Source: CAVXFB01 sp963760935
Lineage (GTDB): Bacteria > Planctomycetota > Planctomycetia > Pirellulales > Thermoguttaceae
Assembly: GCA_963760935.1 (NCBI GenBank)
Contig: CAVXFB010000007.1
Location: 248,001-312,000, forward strand
Reading direction: 5' to 3'
DNA: 64,000 nucleotides
Every line of letters begins with the position of its first letter. Position 1 is the first letter of the stretch. This document shows, piece after piece, positions 8,708-17,883 of the stretch. The notes beneath the pieces were generated by a model. It worked only from the letters and a program-made list of their open reading frames with translations, had not been told where the DNA came from and made no database searches. The translations under genes and the position numbers were made by a program.

Positions 8708-9676
8708 ATGGCCGAAGTCGTCGTTTGGCACTGGCTGGCGTTTGGGACCCTGGTCGCCGTCCTGCTGGCGTTGGACCTCTTTGTATTCCACCGGCACGAT
8801 CGCGTGCCGACGCTCCGCGAGTCGGCCGGTTGGACCGTATTTTGGTGTGGATTGGCTGCTGCCTTCAATGCCTTAGTCTGGTGGTGGATGGGCGGAGAAG
8901 CCGGAATGTCCTTTTTGACCGGCTATGTGATCGAGTGGTCGCTGTCGATGGACAACGTCTTCGTCTTCGCCGTCATCTTCCGCTTCTTTCGCGTGCCCGT
9001 GCAGTTTCAATATCGGGTGCTCTTCTGGGGAATTCTCGGGGCAATCGTGTTGCGCTTGGTGTTCGTACTGGCCGGGGTACAGCTAATTCACCATTTCGAT
9101 TGGGTGTTGCCGCTGTTTGGACTGCTGTTGATCTATACAGCAGTCAAACTGACCTTTCATACGGGCGCGGATGTGCACCCGGAGCGAAGCATTGTGCTGC
9201 GCATGGCGCGGCGGTTCATGCCTGTGACGCGTAATCATCATGAAGTGCACGGCAATTCGTTTTTCGTGCGCGAAGATGGACGCCTATGCCTTACGCCGCT
9301 GTTTCTGGTGCTGTTAGTCGTCGAGAGCACCGACGTGATGTTTGCGGTCGACAGCGTGCCGGCCATCTTCGGCATCACCCAGGACCCCTTCATCGTCTTC
9401 ACGTCCAATATCTTCGCTATCCTCGGCCTACGGGCCTTGTACTTCCTGCTGGCGGGCGTGATGGACATCTTCGACTACCTGCACTACGGACTGGCGGCCG
9501 TGCTGGCGTTCGTCGGCGGCAATATGATTGCCGACTATTTCTTCGCATCGGAGGGCGAACATCTCGTGCCCACGTGGCTCAAGCTGGCCATTGTCGCCGG
9601 CCTATTGGGAATATCCATATTGGCTTCGCTACTTGCCCGGCGGAGGACCGAGGCGGGAACGTCAACGAGACCCTAA
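8708..9676 (+). CDS. TerC/Alx-family integral membrane protein
   Basis: A polytopic membrane protein of about 322 aa with around nine hydrophobic segments. Family signatures are the acidic transmembrane motifs EWSLSMDNVFVFAVIF (near 77-92) and VVESTDVMFAVDSVPAIF (near 206-223). TerC/Alx proteins are linked to metal (Mn) export and to alkaline or tellurite stress. The size and the FYFVHEDG-like loop (NSFFVREDG near 184) fit the Alx subgroup. ATG 8708 is used; a TTG immediately precedes it. The following small membrane protein (9837) may be a partner, but a repeat element separates them. Confidence 0.9.
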   Translation: MAEVVVWHWLAFGTLVAVLLALDLFVFHRHDRVPTLRESAGWTVFWCGLAAAFNALVWWWMGGEAGMSFLTGYVIEWSLSMDNVFVFAVIFRFFRVPVQFQYRVLFWGILGAIVLRLVFVLAGVQLIHHFDWVLPLFGLLLIYTAVKLTFHTGADVHPERSIVLRMARRFMPVTRNHHEVHGNSFFVREDGRLCLTPLFLVLLVVESTDVMFAVDSVPAIFGITQDPFIVFTSNIFAILGLRALYFLLAGVMDIFDYLHYGLAAVLAFVGGNMIADYFFASEGEHLVPTWLKLAIVAGLLGISILASLLARRRTEAGTSTRP

Positions 9677-9689
9677 GAATACGGCTGAA

Positions 9690-9822
9690 CTGGACAGGAT
9701 TTACACGATTGACAAGATTTGAGTCAGAACGAATAAGGAATCCGATCCTGTAAATCCTGTCTAATCTTTCCCCGGCTTCGTCCGTCTCCGTGTCCTTCGT
9801 GACTCCGTGGTCAACACTAATT
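9690..9822. repeat. Composite dispersed repeat
   Basis: Two perfect 13-bp inverted arms, GACAGGATTTACA (9693-9705) and its reverse complement (9749-9761), flank about 43 bases. They are followed by TCCGTCTCCGTGTCC...CTCCGTGG, a low-complexity string that commonly accompanies this repeat in draft genomes of large-genome bacteria. No coding potential. It occupies the gap between the TerC gene and the next gene. Confidence 0.65.
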
Positions 9823-9836
9823 CCAGGTGACTTGCG

Positions 9837-10364
9837 ATGATCTTTCTCGAAAGCCCTTGGCCCGTTCTTCTGATCGGAATTGCCGTTGAAGCCGTGTTGG
9901 CGGTCCTGTTGCTTCGCACGGGCCAGGGCCGCTTTCTTTGGGCGATGCTTGGGGTGGCCGCCTTAACGCTCGCGGGACTGCTGGTCGAACGGCTCGTGGT
10001 TACGGAGCGCGAAGAGGTGACCGACACGCTGGACGCCTGCGTGGCGGCCGTCGAAGCGAATGATCTGAACCGGCTCTTGAATTACGTGTCGCCAACGGCG
10101 ACGCAAACTCGTGCCGATGCACGCTTCGTTCTCGGGCGGGCACTATTTGAAACTGTTTGGATCAGCAACCTTGAGATCACGATCAACCGCCTGACCAGTC
10201 CGCCGACAGCGAAGGCAAAATTCAAAGCTTGGGTCACTGGCCGCGACCGGCTTGGAGAGATTCCCTACCGAAGCGAGCCTATAGCTGTTACCGTTACGTT
10301 GCGCAAAGAAAAAGGCCACTGGCTGGTGGCCGATTACGATCGCAGTGCCGCTGGACGGCCGTAG
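9837..10364 (+). CDS. Membrane-anchored protein with NTF2-like domain
   Basis: 175 aa, not recognised to family. Two hydrophobic helices (about 8-26 and 32-52) are followed by a soluble domain of about 115 residues. Its pattern (TDTLDACVAAVEANDLNRLLNYVSP, then alternating beta strands ending in KGHWLVADYDRS) resembles the SnoaL/NTF2-like cone fold. The soluble part is probably periplasmic or cytoplasmic at the membrane face. ATG 9837 follows a dispersed repeat. It lies downstream of the TerC gene on the same strand and ends 151 bases from fliA, which is convergent. Confidence 0.65.
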   Translation: MIFLESPWPVLLIGIAVEAVLAVLLLRTGQGRFLWAMLGVAALTLAGLLVERLVVTEREEVTDTLDACVAAVEANDLNRLLNYVSPTATQTRADARFVLGRALFETVWISNLEITINRLTSPPTAKAKFKAWVTGRDRLGEIPYRSEPIAVTVTLRKEKGHWLVADYDRSAAGRP

Positions 10365-10515
10365 GCAGTTCAAAGCAGCGAATTGGGGATCGTGGCGTTC
10401 TGTTCAATGGGCACACGGCCAACGGTAGCCGACTGACGCCATCTCACCCCGAATCAAGAGCGGCGGCTCACCGCGATCCAGGCGACGCGTCGCCCGGCGG
10501 AGTGTGCCTGCCACT

Positions 10516-11298
10516 TTATGTGCCAAACTCAGGCCGGCGGCGGCCGAGTTGGCTCTGCAAACGCTGCACGATCGAACTGTGCATTTGGCTGACGCGGCTC
10601 TCCGAGAGATTCAACGTCGCGCCGATCTCCTTCATCGTGAACTCTTCATAGTAATACAGGATGATGATCAGCCGCTCGTTGCGATTGAGACCTTTCGTGA
10701 CCAGCCGCATCAGGTCGTTCTTTTGAATCCGTTTGGTCGGGTCCTCGCCCTTCTTGTCTTCGAGGATGTCGATCTCGCGAACGTCCTTGTAGCTGTCGGT
10801 CTCATACCATTTCTTATTGAGACTGATGAGATTGACGGCGCTGGCGTCGAGCATCATTTTCTCTAGCTCGGGCACCGAAATCTGCATCTCCTGCGACAGC
10901 TCAACCTCGTTGGGCTGGCGGCCGAGCCGGGCTTCGAGATTCTTTAGCGCCTCGTTGAGCTTACTGGCCTTCGAGCGGACCAAACGCGGCACCCAGTCCA
11001 TGGTCCGCAGCTCGTCGAGCATCGCACCGCGGATTCGCGGCACGCAATACGTCTCGAACTTCACGCCGCGCGACAGATCGAAAGCATCGATGGCGTCCAT
11101 CAGCCCAAAAACGCCGGCCGATACTAGATCGTCGAGCTCGACGCCTTCAGGCAATCGCGCCCAAATGCGCTCGCCGTTGTACTTCACCAGCGGCAGGTAC
11201 ATTTCGACCAGGCGGTTACGAAGCTCCTGGTTCGACATATCCTGCTTGAATTCGATCCACAGTTGCTCAACTTCTTCCGGGGCCACAGCAATCGCCAT
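10516..11298 (-). CDS. fliA: RNA polymerase sigma factor FliA (sigma-28)
   Basis: A 260-aa sigma-70-family factor of the FliA/WhiG group that directs transcription of late flagellar genes. Region 2 is clear (YLPLVKYNGERI, ELDDLVSAGVFGLMDAIDAFD, FETYCVPRIRGAMLDELR), then region 3 (LNEALKNLEARLGR) and region 4 with the helix-turn-helix EEFTMKEIGATLNLSESRVSQ. The start is the ATG at 11298, preceded by GGAGG at a good distance; an in-frame ATG at 11310 lies before that site. It lies downstream of flhG on the same strand, with a sigma-28-like promoter between them (11438-11465), and it would be held inactive by FlgM (6715). Confidence 0.9.
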   Translation of the reverse strand: MAIAVAPEEVEQLWIEFKQDMSNQELRNRLVEMYLPLVKYNGERIWARLPEGVELDDLVSAGVFGLMDAIDAFDLSRGVKFETYCVPRIRGAMLDELRTMDWVPRLVRSKASKLNEALKNLEARLGRQPNEVELSQEMQISVPELEKMMLDASAVNLISLNKKWYETDSYKDVREIDILEDKKGEDPTKRIQKNDLMRLVTKGLNRNERLIIILYYYEEFTMKEIGATLNLSESRVSQMHSSIVQRLQSQLGRRRPEFGT

Positions 11299-11437
11299 GC
11301 AATCCTCCATGATTCGCCGGGATCCCGGCGGCTAAAAATCCATTTAGTTTCGGCCAGCGACCGGGTGGAGACAAGCGTTAAACTTGGCGTCCTTTTCCCA
11401 GCTTAACGTCACCCCGCGCTGCTATAGTCCTCGTACT

Positions 11438-11465
11438 TTATCGGTTGTATCGGCTCTGATGTTTA
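11438..11465 (-). promoter_or_regulatory. Candidate sigma-28 promoter upstream of fliA
   Basis: On the minus strand TAAA (11465-11462, overlapping the flhG stop) is followed by 16 bases and ACCGATAA (11445-11438). The FliA consensus is TAAA, 15 bases, GCCGATAA. The spacing is one base long and one -10 base differs. If used, fliA would be partly self-activated. Confidence 0.4.
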
Positions 11466-12281
11466 GGCGCTTTTCGAATTGAGGTGCTCATGCTCCAGGC
11501 ACCGTAGCGCATGCTTCAAGCCGGCCGGCGAGCACTTCGGGATACTATCAGTGCTACCAACGACACCGTCGCTGGCCAACTCGATGCCCAGCACGCGGCG
11601 ACACGTCCTACCGAGTCGATAATGCACCGCTGCGATATCCCGTTGTGATTCGGCCCCATTCACTGCGACGTAGAGCGGCAAACGCATCTCGATCGCTGGC
11701 GCCCGGCGTTGCTGCATGGCATAGCGGATAAACGTCTTAATGGCGGCAAAGCTGCGAATGACGGCAGCGGTCTCTGGCGTCGTGACCATCACTATCGCAT
11801 CGGCCGCCTGGCACAACTGCTGCGCCGCCCGCCCCAGGCTATTGCCAACGTCGAGCACCGCCACATCGGCATGAATCCGGGCATCTCGCAGAAGCCGGAG
11901 CAGGCCGTCGGCCGCCGCGAGCGAGCCGTTGCCAAGGTCTTCCGACCAGCGAGCGCCGGCAACCAGCGAGAAACCGTTGGGGCCAGCCTCGATTACTTCG
12001 GCCCACGTCTGACGGCCAGCTAGCAGATCGGCCACGGTGTACCGTTCTTCAACGCCACATCGCAGCGCGGCGTCGCCTCCGCGGGGATCGGCGTCGATCA
12101 ACATCGCTCGCGTGCCGGCTCCGGCCAACGAGGCGGCGATGCCGACTGCAAAGGCAGTAGTTCCCACGCCCCCTTTGCCGCCAGCCACAGCAACGAGCGC
12201 CGGCTGTCCACGGCCGGGCACGGTCGTGAGCCGGCTCCCTTCCGTCGCTAATCGCCGCAGATCGTAGGCTTGGTCGAGCAT
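11463..12281 (-). CDS. flhG: FlhG/FleN-type MinD-like ATPase
   Basis: A 272-aa ParA/MinD-family ATPase that controls flagellar number and placement together with FlhF. The deviant Walker A KGGVGTT is at residues 36-42, switch-I-like LIDADPRGGDAAL near 61-73 and a Walker B region AVLDVGNSLG near 140. A hydrophobic/basic N-terminal stretch (LDQAYDLRRLA) matches the DQA(xx)LR motif by which FlhG stimulates the FlhF GTPase. It is 43 bases downstream of flhF on the same strand, the usual order. Confidence 0.88.
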   Translation of the reverse strand: MLDQAYDLRRLATEGSRLTTVPGRGQPALVAVAGGKGGVGTTAFAVGIAASLAGAGTRAMLIDADPRGGDAALRCGVEERYTVADLLAGRQTWAEVIEAGPNGFSLVAGARWSEDLGNGSLAAADGLLRLLRDARIHADVAVLDVGNSLGRAAQQLCQAADAIVMVTTPETAAVIRSFAAIKTFIRYAMQQRRAPAIEMRLPLYVAVNGAESQRDIAAVHYRLGRTCRRVLGIELASDGVVGSTDSIPKCSPAGLKHALRCLEHEHLNSKSA

Positions 12282-12324
12282 GGAACAAATAGAATTAGTG
12301 TTATCAACGAGGAACGAGAATCGG

Positions 12325-13563
12325 TCATCCTAGGCAGATAGAAGTATCTCGCTCGTATCGCTGTGCTGCCGCTCTACCGACATTCCCAGAATCACGCAGA
12401 ATGTCCGCCGTATCGTTGTTTGGCAGGATCAGCCGGGCGAGCCGACTCGCGTCGGCTGTTTGAATGTCATCGGGTACATTTTGTCCATCGGTTAGATAGC
12501 TCAGGGGCAGGCCGCTCGTGCGAAGCAACGGCAGCAAATTTCCCAGGCCATTGGCTTCGTCAAGCTTCGTCAGGATTAGCGACGTTGCGCCCACGGCGGC
12601 AAACCGCTGCGCCGTTTGCTCCAGCGTTTTCGCCGCAGCCACGCTGCTAAGGACTAGATGCACTTCATCCGCGGCGGCCTCAGTGAGAAACGCCTTGAGT
12701 TCTTGTATGCGCACGTCATCCTTGGGGCTACGCCCCGCTGTGTCCAAAAGAATCAGATCGAGATGGCTCATCTTCTCGACCGTCTGCCGCATCTCCTTGG
12801 GCGTGGCCACCACGTGCATCGGCAGGTCGATGATATCGGCATACGTCCGCAGTTGTTCGACCGCAGCAATGCGATAAGTGTCGACTGTGATCAGGCCGAC
12901 GCGGCGTTTTTCCTTGAGGCGGAAGTTGGCCGCAAGTTTGGCGATCGTCGTCGTCTTGCCCACGCCCGTCGGCCCGACCAACGCCGCCAGACGGCAGCGC
13001 CCTGGCGTGATCATGATTGGCCCCGCCACACGAATCTCCTGTTCGATCATCGCCGCTACCCGGGCCTTCAATTCCGCGGGATCGCCGAGGCCTGCCGCGC
13101 GGGGATCATTGCGAATGCCATCGATCAATTCTCGGGCAATATCTTCGTTGAGTTCGGCGTCCAGCAAGTCGGTAAACAAACGGAACATCTCTTCAGGCCA
13201 CTGGTCGGCCCCGCCACACTTCGACCGCCGACACAGGTCCTGGACCATGGCCTGCAGCGTGCTGAGTTGGCCTTGAACCTGGTGATTGACCTTGGCTTCG
13301 TCGCAAGCCCGGACAGCAGGGCGTGTTGGCTGCGCGTCGGCCGCTGGCGCCTTCGCTTCTTTGCGGACGTGCGCTGGCAGCCGGCTCGGAACGTTCACGT
13401 CGCACGAGGCCGTGACCTCGATCCGTTTAGGACCCGGCAGCACCCTCCACAAACGATCTCGCACCTCACGAGTTTGCAGCACGGCCGCATCCGGGCCCAG
13501 TTCACGACGCACCATCGTCAACGCCTCGTGCATCGATGCCGCGCGAAAAGTTCGAAGTTCCAT
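12325..13563 (-). CDS. flhF: Flagellar SRP-type GTPase FlhF
   Basis: 412 aa. A poorly conserved basic N-domain (MELRTFRAASMHEALTMVRRELGPDA is the family's typical opening) is followed by the N-G domain. It has G1 GPTGVGKT at 197-204, G2/G3 motifs TVDTYRIAAVEQL and LDTAGRS, and TKLDEA as G4. FlhF sits at the cell pole or site of assembly and sets flagellum position. It is transcribed with flhG; flhA is the next flagellar gene upstream, but an unrelated-looking gene stands between them. Confidence 0.92.
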   Translation of the reverse strand: MELRTFRAASMHEALTMVRRELGPDAAVLQTREVRDRLWRVLPGPKRIEVTASCDVNVPSRLPAHVRKEAKAPAADAQPTRPAVRACDEAKVNHQVQGQLSTLQAMVQDLCRRSKCGGADQWPEEMFRLFTDLLDAELNEDIARELIDGIRNDPRAAGLGDPAELKARVAAMIEQEIRVAGPIMITPGRCRLAALVGPTGVGKTTTIAKLAANFRLKEKRRVGLITVDTYRIAAVEQLRTYADIIDLPMHVVATPKEMRQTVEKMSHLDLILLDTAGRSPKDDVRIQELKAFLTEAAADEVHLVLSSVAAAKTLEQTAQRFAAVGATSLILTKLDEANGLGNLLPLLRTSGLPLSYLTDGQNVPDDIQTADASRLARLILPNNDTADILRDSGNVGRAAAQRYERDTSICLG

Positions 13564-13617
13564 GGTAGTACGATTGTGTGATGGTTGGCAAAACGCTGGA
13601 CGCGTGCCGGAAATACC

Positions 13618-14163
13618 TCAATGGTTTACGGCGAGCGGGAACGCAAACGTTTCAAATCGGGGCACCACCGGCTCATTGAAGCGAAAGCCTTCTTCGGAGT
13701 CATCCCACTCTATACCGTAACGCATCATGTTGTGATCCTTGGACGCGTTCGATGGGCAAGTAATGACATCTGGCACGTCAAACCTGTAATCGCACGGTAC
13801 AGTGGATAACCCAAGGCCACATATGGTGGAGTTCGTCGTCCGATAGTAGGACTTAATGACGCCCGGCGCATGGCGGACAGGGCGGCCGCCGAACGTGAAC
13901 CTCTTCAGGGCTTTGTCCCACTTCATAAAGTACGGCGTTTCCAAATAGTGTGCGCTGCTCGCAAGAACCTCGGCTTGAACACGCGGAGCAGGGTACGACG
14001 GCGAGTCTGACAACACCGGCATACACTGCACCGTAGCCGCCCGCGGTGTTACGGCACTTGGTGAGCCGAAATGATCCGACTTCAATCCGCCATAACGTAC
14101 GCCCAGGACGAATGCGGTACCTGTTAATAATATGACGACCGCCGCTTGGCTCAAGACTCTCAT
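13618..14163 (-). CDS. Unknown single-pass membrane or secreted protein between flhF and flhA
   Basis: 181 aa, not recognised. It begins MRVLSQAAVVILLTGTAFVLG, a signal peptide or membrane anchor, followed by a soluble domain with Cys residues near 116 and 125 and aromatic-rich stretches (YFMKWDKALKRFTF). The ATG 14163 is preferred over 14193 because GGGAGTAAGG lies just before it. The gene is in the same direction as its flagellar neighbours (55 bases before flhF, 58 bases after flhA), so it is probably read from the same transcript. A link to motility is inferred from position only. Confidence 0.6.
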   Translation of the reverse strand: MRVLSQAAVVILLTGTAFVLGVRYGGLKSDHFGSPSAVTPRAATVQCMPVLSDSPSYPAPRVQAEVLASSAHYLETPYFMKWDKALKRFTFGGRPVRHAPGVIKSYYRTTNSTICGLGLSTVPCDYRFDVPDVITCPSNASKDHNMMRYGIEWDDSEEGFRFNEPVVPRFETFAFPLAVNH

Positions 14164-14220
14164 TGCCTTACTCCCACACAAATTACTTCGCATCTCTCAA
14201 ATTAGCCGACTTGTGCCATT

Positions 14221-16248
14221 CTAAGCCGACTTGCGTAATCCGCTTGTGGAGACGTATTCACTGACGGACGCCGGCTGTTCGCTTTCGTCTGTCACCATTC
14301 CTACCGCATGGATGCTCGTGTCTCGTGTAATCTCGCTGTAGCCGAGCACGGTCAATTGCGGCAGGCTCGGCGCGGTTAACTGCCTCACAGCGAGGCGGAT
14401 GCGCGGCTCGACAATCACAACCGGCGGTCGACCAGCCGCTGCCAGCTTCTCGACCTCCGTGGCAATCGACCGACAGATCGTTTCCACGTCGCGAGGCGAA
14501 AGACGTATAGAGACCCCATCCTCGTTACAATCACAACCGCTCTGGATGCGCTCCTCCAGCGCCGGATCGAGCGTAACCACGTGTAGCCGGTGGGCCTGAT
14601 CGCGGTAACGCGTGCAAATGGTGCGAGCCAATCGCTGACGCACGTGCTCGGTCAGCAGAATCGGGTCTTTTGTCCGCGGTGCATAATCGCCAAGCGTCTC
14701 CAATATTGGCCCCAATTGGCGAATCGGCACAGCCTCACGCAAGAGCAACTGCAAGACTTGCTGAACCTCGCCAAGCTTCATCACGCCGGGAATTAACTCG
14801 TCGACCGTCGCCGGAGCAGTCTGCCGCAGTTGATCGATCAGGTGTTTTACCGCATCACGCGAGAGCAATTCATCGGCATGTTGGCGGACCGTCTCGCTTA
14901 GCTGCACAGCGATGGCGCCCGCCGGATCGACGGCCTTCACGTCGACCGTGCCCTGGGCAACCGCCATGTCGGCGATTTTGATTTGAAATTGATGTTGATC
15001 GAGCCGCATGTTGTCGCGAATACGGACCTTCGGCAAAATGATGCCCATCTCGGCGGCAACGCTTTGCCGCACGCGCCCGATCCGGTCGAGCAAATCACCA
15101 TTGCGTTTTCGATCTGCCAAGCGTATCAGCCCGATGCCAAGCTCCAACTCCATCGGATCAATGGCCAGATAGTCCTCGACACGCTGTTCGGTCTTGACCG
15201 CCTCGGCCTGTCTCTTGGCTGTAACCGCGACTCTATGTTTGGTTTCACGTCGAGAAATCGCGATTGCGATGCCAATGCAGCCTGCGCCAATGAGAAATAG
15301 TGGGATGCGCGGCAGCCCGGTAAGCATCAAAATGCCCAGAAAGGCGCCCGCCACGGCCAACGCTTGCGGCCGCGACAGAAGCTGCCGCAAGAATTCCTTG
15401 GGCAGATTGCTTTCCTGGCTGCTGCGAGTGACCAGCAATGCGGCGGCTAACGAGATCAGAAACGCCGGCATTTGCGTCACCAGGCCGTCGCCAATTGTCA
15501 GTGTGGTAAACAGGGAAGCGGCCTCGCTCACACTCATACCCATCCTGACGATGCCGATAACGAGCCCGCCGATGATATTGATGAGGATAATAACGATGCC
15601 TGCGATAGCATCCCCGCGGACGAACTTGCTAGCACCGTCCATCGCACCAAAGAAGTCGGCCTGCTGACCGATCTCCTGGCGGCGTCGCTGTGCCTCGCGC
15701 TGATCGATCAGCCCGGCACTGACGTCGGCGTCAATGGCCATCTGCCGGCCGGGCATGCCGTCGAGCGTGAATCGAGCAGCCACTTCACTGATGCGCGTAG
15801 CTCCCTTGGTGATGACTACAAACTGGATCACGACGATAATTGCGAAGATGATCAGCCCGACGACGATGTTATCAGTGCCCGTAGCACCGCCGGTAACAAA
15901 CCGGCCAAACGTCTGCACGACTCCTCCAGCAGCCAACTCACCGTCGGTCCCGGCCCTGGTAAGAATCAGGCGCGTAGTGGCCACATTTAGCACCAAGCGG
16001 AACAATGTCGTGGCCAAGAGCAGCGACGGGAAAATATTGAACTCCAACGGAGTGCGGACGGAGATGGTCGTTAGCAGCATCACCACCGCGACGGTGATGT
16101 TCGCAGCCAACAGAAGGTCCATCAGTTCGGACGGCACCGGCACCATGATCACCAGAACGCTGGCGATCATGCTGATCGGAAGAATCAATTCCGGCACACG
16201 GGCCCAAAGGCCCCGTGCGGCCGAACGCGGTGCGACTGCCGACGACAT
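14221..16248 (-). CDS. flhA: Flagellar export gate protein FlhA
   Basis: About 675 aa. The N-terminal half holds eight predicted membrane helices, with the family signatures VRTPLEFNIFPSLLL and TTLFRLVLNVATTRLIL (residues about 64-100) and the conserved cytoplasmic loop FTLDGMPGRQMAIDADVSAGLI. The C-terminal half is the soluble export-platform domain with ELELGIGLI and GMKLGEVQ-like (PGVMKLGEVQQVLQ) segments. FlhA forms the ring that receives flagellar substrates and uses the proton gradient. Start ATG 16248 has GGAG upstream; an in-frame ATG at 16290 would add 14 residues. No flhB is visible in the window. Confidence 0.93.
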   Translation of the reverse strand: MSSAVAPRSAARGLWARVPELILPISMIASVLVIMVPVPSELMDLLLAANITVAVVMLLTTISVRTPLEFNIFPSLLLATTLFRLVLNVATTRLILTRAGTDGELAAGGVVQTFGRFVTGGATGTDNIVVGLIIFAIIVVIQFVVITKGATRISEVAARFTLDGMPGRQMAIDADVSAGLIDQREAQRRRQEIGQQADFFGAMDGASKFVRGDAIAGIVIILINIIGGLVIGIVRMGMSVSEAASLFTTLTIGDGLVTQMPAFLISLAAALLVTRSSQESNLPKEFLRQLLSRPQALAVAGAFLGILMLTGLPRIPLFLIGAGCIGIAIAISRRETKHRVAVTAKRQAEAVKTEQRVEDYLAIDPMELELGIGLIRLADRKRNGDLLDRIGRVRQSVAAEMGIILPKVRIRDNMRLDQHQFQIKIADMAVAQGTVDVKAVDPAGAIAVQLSETVRQHADELLSRDAVKHLIDQLRQTAPATVDELIPGVMKLGEVQQVLQLLLREAVPIRQLGPILETLGDYAPRTKDPILLTEHVRQRLARTICTRYRDQAHRLHVVTLDPALEERIQSGCDCNEDGVSIRLSPRDVETICRSIATEVEKLAAAGRPPVVIVEPRIRLAVRQLTAPSLPQLTVLGYSEITRDTSIHAVGMVTDESEQPASVSEYVSTSGLRKSA

Positions 16249-16505
16249 CAAGGGCTCCGTCTTGTAGATGAGGAGCGGGAAAGTATCCAAAAGCTCGGCT
16301 ACTGTCCAGGTCGGTTTGGAAAGGAGCGAAGATCGAGACGCTGCTCGATCTAAGCAGCCAATAATCGCCTTGTCACAAAGCCGCCGAATTTGCTACCATA
16401 GAGGCTCAGCATGGGAGGCATGCATTAAATGCCGAGACCAGCGAAACAGGGATAGATAGCAAACACGGTTCAGCAGCACCGAGTTTAGCGCGCAAGGAGA
16501 TGCGA

Positions 16506-17666
16506 ATGAGCGTTGCCCAGGACGGCAAGCCGGCGGTCGAGCAGAAGAGCGGCTATAAAGACCGCTTCTGGATCCCTCGCTTTTGGGATGGGATGTGCGC
16601 ATCGGGCTGGTTCTCGCTGTTGGTGCGGAATCGATTCCACATCTGCCCCCGTCGCGTCGCGATGGCCATACTAATCGCGGCATTGAGCCTTACGAACGCC
16701 TTGCTCTGGCTGGTCCAAACTGTGTTGATGGGCCGGAAGATCAATCGAACGAAGATCGATCAAGACCCCATTTTCGTGATTGGCCATTGGCGTTCGGGCA
16801 CGACGCTGTTGCACGAATTGCTAGTGCGCGACCCGCGCCATACGTATCCAGACACCTACGCCTGTTTTGCGCCGAACCATTTTCTCGTCTCGGCTTGGTT
16901 CATGAAGCCTTGCCTGAGGTTGTTGTTACCGTCGCGGCGACCCATCGACAACATGCCGGCCGGATGGGACCATCCGCAGGAAGATGAGTTCGCCCTGTGC
17001 AACATGGGCGTCCGTTCGCCCTACCTGACGATCGCCTTTCCCAACCGGCCGCCGCAAGACCAGGAGTATCTCGATTTTCGTGGCGTGTCCGAATCGGGTG
17101 TGAACCGATGGAAGAGTGGTTTTCTCTGGTTCCTTAAGTGCCTCACCGCACACAATCCAAAGCCGATCGTTCTGAAGTCGCCGCCGCACACGTGTCGCAT
17201 CCGCGTGCTGCTCGAGATGTTCCCCAAGGCAAAGTTTGTCCATATTGTTCGCGATCCCTACGTGGTTTTTCCTTCAACGGTCAATCTCTGGAAACGGTTG
17301 TACCGCGACGAGGGACTTCAGGTGCCAACCGGCGCGGGCTTGGAAGAACACGTGTTTACCACCTTGAATCGGATGTACGACGCATTTGAGCGGGATTGCG
17401 ACCTTCTCGGCCCCGGCCAGTTCTGTGAGATCCGCTACGAAAACCTCGTCGCCGATCCGGTCGGGCAGATGCGGAATGTTTATGCGGAACTCGACCTGGG
17501 CGATTTCGAGTTGGCTCGTCCGGCAATTGAAGACTATGCCGCCAGCCAAAAGGATTACAAGACGAACCGCTATCAGATTACGCCCGAACTGCGTGAGCAG
17601 ATCACCCAGCGCTGGGGCAAGTTCTTGAAGCGATACGGCTATTCGCAAGATCCGGTCTCGGCTTGA
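16506..17666 (+). CDS. PAPS-dependent sulfotransferase family protein
   Basis: 386 aa. The 5'-phosphosulfate loop is IGHWRSGTTLLHE (about residues 92-104), and the 3'-phosphate-binding part is FVHIVRDPYVVFPST (about 237-251). Together these identify a sulfotransferase that moves sulfate from PAPS to a hydroxyl or amine of a glycan, lipid or small molecule. A hydrophobic stretch at about 50-75 may associate it with the membrane. The ATG 16506 has AAGGAG six bases upstream and is preferred to the ATG at 16500. Such sulfotransferases are numerous in planctomycetes. The acceptor is unknown. Confidence 0.85.
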   Translation: MSVAQDGKPAVEQKSGYKDRFWIPRFWDGMCASGWFSLLVRNRFHICPRRVAMAILIAALSLTNALLWLVQTVLMGRKINRTKIDQDPIFVIGHWRSGTTLLHELLVRDPRHTYPDTYACFAPNHFLVSAWFMKPCLRLLLPSRRPIDNMPAGWDHPQEDEFALCNMGVRSPYLTIAFPNRPPQDQEYLDFRGVSESGVNRWKSGFLWFLKCLTAHNPKPIVLKSPPHTCRIRVLLEMFPKAKFVHIVRDPYVVFPSTVNLWKRLYRDEGLQVPTGAGLEEHVFTTLNRMYDAFERDCDLLGPGQFCEIRYENLVADPVGQMRNVYAELDLGDFELARPAIEDYAASQKDYKTNRYQITPELREQITQRWGKFLKRYGYSQDPVSA

Positions 17667-17883
17667 GCGTAAGCGGCAGACCGAACGCGCCCGGTAGCGA
17701 ATGCTTGCCCCGCGTCAACACGGTGGTTAAACTCATTCCTTGCGCGTCGCTACTATTACCACCCTGGTACTGTCTGTTGGCTTTTGCACAGCGAGTCAGC
17801 CGAGGCCAAGCAATCGAAGTCCGGGACGTGGGCGCAAGAACCTGACTGGCTGGGCAATTCTCCTGGCAAACAACAGTAAGACA

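Noticed and set aside
12658..13581. 307-codon + strand open frame
   Set aside because: Antisense to flhF; composition rich in Arg, Gln and His as usual for shadow frames.
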